Shown here: positions 62,479-64,000 of the stretch, piece after piece
How positions within the stretch are numbered: position 1 is the first letter of the stretch
How the letters are laid out: every line of letters starts with the position of its first letter
NCBI RefSeq assembly: GCF_963667045.1
Contig: NZ_OY762934.1
Coordinates: 3,488,501 to 3,552,500, forward strand
Length of the DNA: 64,000 nt
DNA from: an uncultured Cohaesibacter sp.
GTDB lineage: Bacteria > Pseudomonadota > Alphaproteobacteria > Rhizobiales > Cohaesibacteraceae
Reading direction: 5' to 3'
Notes under the pieces: generated by a model
The model's input: the letters and a program-made list of their open reading frames with translations, nothing else
Told to the model about the DNA's origin: nothing
Databases searched by the model: none
Made by a program: the position numbers and the translations under genes

Positions 62479-62826
62479 TCAGTCGGAGACTTTCTTGACA
62501 AATTCCGATTTCAGCCCCATCGGGCCGATGCCGGGGATCTTGCAGTCGATGTCGTGATCGCCGCCGACGATGCGGATGTTCTTCACCTTGGTGCCCACCT
62601 TGACCACGTCATTGGTGCCCTTGATCTTGAGATCCTTGATGACCGTGACCGTGTCGCCATCGGCAAGCGGGGTGCCGTTGGCGTCGCGGATGATGGCCTC
62701 GGCGTCGTCCTCTGCACCAGCCTGATCGGCTGACCATTCGTGGGCACATTCAGGGCAGATCAGCAGGGCTCCGTCTTCGTAGGTGTAGGTGCTGCCGCAT
62801 TGCGGGCAGGCTGGCAGTTCGCTCAT
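62479..62826 (-). CDS. PhnA/YjdM-type zinc-ribbon protein
   Basis: 115 residues from ATG 62826 ([19 protein letters not shown]). N-terminal zinc ribbon with CPQCG and CPEC pairs (about 7-30). C-terminal PhnA domain (about 45-115) with [20 protein letters not shown] then GTKVKNIRI. Although historically linked to phosphonates, the family's function is not established. Alternative upstream start at 62862 adds 12 residues that do not match the family. Confidence 0.9.
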   Translation of the reverse strand: MSELPACPQCGSTYTYEDGALLICPECAHEWSADQAGAEDDAEAIIRDANGTPLADGDTVTVIKDLKIKGTNDVVKVGTKVKNIRIVGGDHDIDCKIPGIGPMGLKSEFVKKVSD

Positions 62827-62942
62827 GATCGCGTCCGTTTTGTTGCTGGCCGTCTCGACCATGGTTTATCGGGAGGCGATTCAGTGCCATGTTCCGGCGG
62901 CAATCACAATAGGCCGGAAGGGGAATTTGGGGTGCTGCATGC

Positions 62943-62984
62943 AAAAAACCCGCTCTCCTCGCGTGAGGAGAACGGGTTTTCGGT
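62943..62984 (-). terminator. Terminator after the aldehyde dehydrogenase gene
   Basis: AAAACCCG...CTCCTC and GAGGAG...CGGGTTTT form a long stem with a 4-nt loop. A-runs on the left give a T-run on the minus strand, fitting termination of the gene ending at 63018. Confidence 0.85.
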
Positions 62985-63017
62985 CTTTAAATCTTCGGCA
63001 GGGCCCTTCTGTCCGGA

Positions 63018-64000
63018 TCAGATGCCACCGATGCAGACATATTTGACTTCGAGATAATCCTCGATGCCATATTTGGAGCCTTCGCGGCCAAGGCCGGACT
63101 GCTTGATGCCGCCGAAGGGAGCGACCTCGGTGGAGACCAGACCGGTGTTGACGCCGACCATGCCGGTTTGCATGGCTTCAGCGACGCGCCAGACACGGGA
63201 TAGGTCGTTGGCGAAGAAATAGCCGGCAAGACCGAACTCGGTGTTGTTGGCCATGGCGATGACCTCTTCTTCGGTCTCGAAGCGGATGAGCGGCGCCACC
63301 GGGCCGAAGGTTTCTTCATTGGAGACGAGGGCGTCTGCCGGTACATCGGCAATGACGGTGGGTTCAAAGAAGGTGCCGCTGAGGCGGGAGCCACCGGTCA
63401 GCACCTTGGCGCCTTTGTCGGCGGCATCCTTGAGGTGGCTCTCGACCTTCTCGACGGCGTCCATGTTGATGAGCGGGCCGACGGTGACGCCTTCATCCAT
63501 GCCATTGCCCGGCTTCAACCTTGCGACAGCGGCGGTCAGCTTCTCGGCGAAGGCATCATAGACACCGGATTGCACATAGAGCCGGTTGGCGCAGACGCAG
63601 GTCTGGCCGTTGTTGCGATATTTGGCGATCATCGCGCCTTCGACCGCGGCGTCCAGATTGGCGTCATCGAAGACGATGAAGGGGGCATTGCCGCCCAGTT
63701 CCATGCTCATCTTCTTGATGGTCTCGGCGCACTGGCTCATCAGGATCTTGCCGACGCGAGTGGAGCCGGTGAAAGTGATCTTGGAGACTTTCGGGTTGGC
63801 GCACAGCTCCTTGCCCGTTGCGGCCGAATGGCTGTTGGGGATGACGTTGAAGACCCCTTTGGGCACACCGGCCCGCTCGGCCAACACTGCCATGGCGATG
63901 GCTGACAGCGGGGTGAGTTCGGCAGGGCGGGCAACAAAGCTGCAGCCGACGGCCAGCGCCGGGGCGACCTTGCGAGCGATCATGGCATTGGGGAAGTTCC
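63018..64000 (-). CDS. gabD: Succinate-semialdehyde dehydrogenase-type ALDH (5' end outside window)
   Basis: The frame runs off the right edge; about 327 C-terminal residues of an expected ~480-490 are present. NAD site [12 protein letters not shown], catalytic Glu in [16 protein letters not shown], catalytic Cys in [15 protein letters not shown] and the C-terminal [20 protein letters not shown] then [11 protein letters not shown], the GabD hallmark. It oxidises succinate semialdehyde (or glutarate semialdehyde) to the acid. N-terminus not visible, so the exact substrate type is a family-level call. Confidence 0.9.
   Translation of the reverse strand, partial: NFPNAMIARKVAPALAVGCSFVARPAELTPLSAIAMAVLAERAGVPKGVFNVIPNSHSAATGKELCANPKVSKITFTGSTRVGKILMSQCAETIKKMSMELGGNAPFIVFDDANLDAAVEGAMIAKYRNNGQTCVCANRLYVQSGVYDAFAEKLTAAVARLKPGNGMDEGVTVGPLINMDAVEKVESHLKDAADKGAKVLTGGSRLSGTFFEPTVIADVPADALVSNEETFGPVAPLIRFETEEEVIAMANNTEFGLAGYFFANDLSRVWRVAEAMQTGMVGVNTGLVSTEVAPFGGIKQSGLGREGSKYGIEDYLEVKYVCIGGI

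Overview
The window looks like a chromosomal segment from an alphaproteobacterium, probably of the Hyphomicrobiales. I infer this from the insertion-sequence families (IS66, IS5, IS3, IS110, IS256, IS481), the hut layout with both hutF and hutG, the TRAP operon with a UspA partner, and the GC-rich right half. No rRNA, tRNA or other species marker is present, so the placement is tentative. I saw no CRISPR array, tRNA or phage module.

Left part (1-27.4 kb): a surface-polysaccharide region broken up by mobile DNA. The cell-envelope genes are a coiled-coil sulfotransferase (3-1685), a GT2-sulfotransferase-GT2 triple fusion (1745-4648, minus), a three-gene AT-rich operon with GT2, sulfotransferase-GT2 and an unassigned protein (13810-17619, minus), a WcbI-GSCFA fusion (19196-21130, minus), and an ABC capsule exporter of KpsM-KpsT-KpsE type (24640-27353). 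The sulfotransferase domains and exporter together suggest a sulfated or otherwise decorated exported glycan. Between these genes lies a layered insertion-sequence graveyard. It holds three near-identical IS5-family copies, each flanked by the same 4-bp duplication AGCT, plus one IS66 element cut in two and interrupted by IS256, IS481 and a fragment of a flavin oxidoreductase. IS3, IS110 and a second IS5-type remnant are also present. The two halves of the IS66 tnpC gene rejoin in frame across the AGCT site if the segment between IS5 copies 1 and 2 is inverted back.

Middle (27.5-47 kb): a large minus-strand operon reads peptide-type ABC transporter, gamma-glutamyltransferase-like enzyme, M20 peptidase, TauE/SafE permease, D-serine dehydratase, amidase, RidA, FAD amino-acid dehydrogenase. 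It is divergent from a GntR/FCD regulator whose likely operator overlaps the -10 box of the operon promoter. This reads as import and breakdown of peptides or D-/gamma-glutamyl amino acids. A racemase, then a plus-strand TRAP operon with a universal stress protein, follow.

Right part (47-64 kb): an amidohydrolase and a polar amino-acid ABC transporter lead into a complete histidine-utilisation block. hutI-hutH-hutG-hutU lie on the minus strand and hutF-hutC on the plus strand, around a palindromic operator candidate. Then come fabV, a FabI-like reductase, a YjdM/PhnA-type zinc-ribbon protein and the C-terminal part of a succinate-semialdehyde-type dehydrogenase cut by the window edge. The genes outside the mobile region appear intact, while the transposase genes carry many frameshifts.
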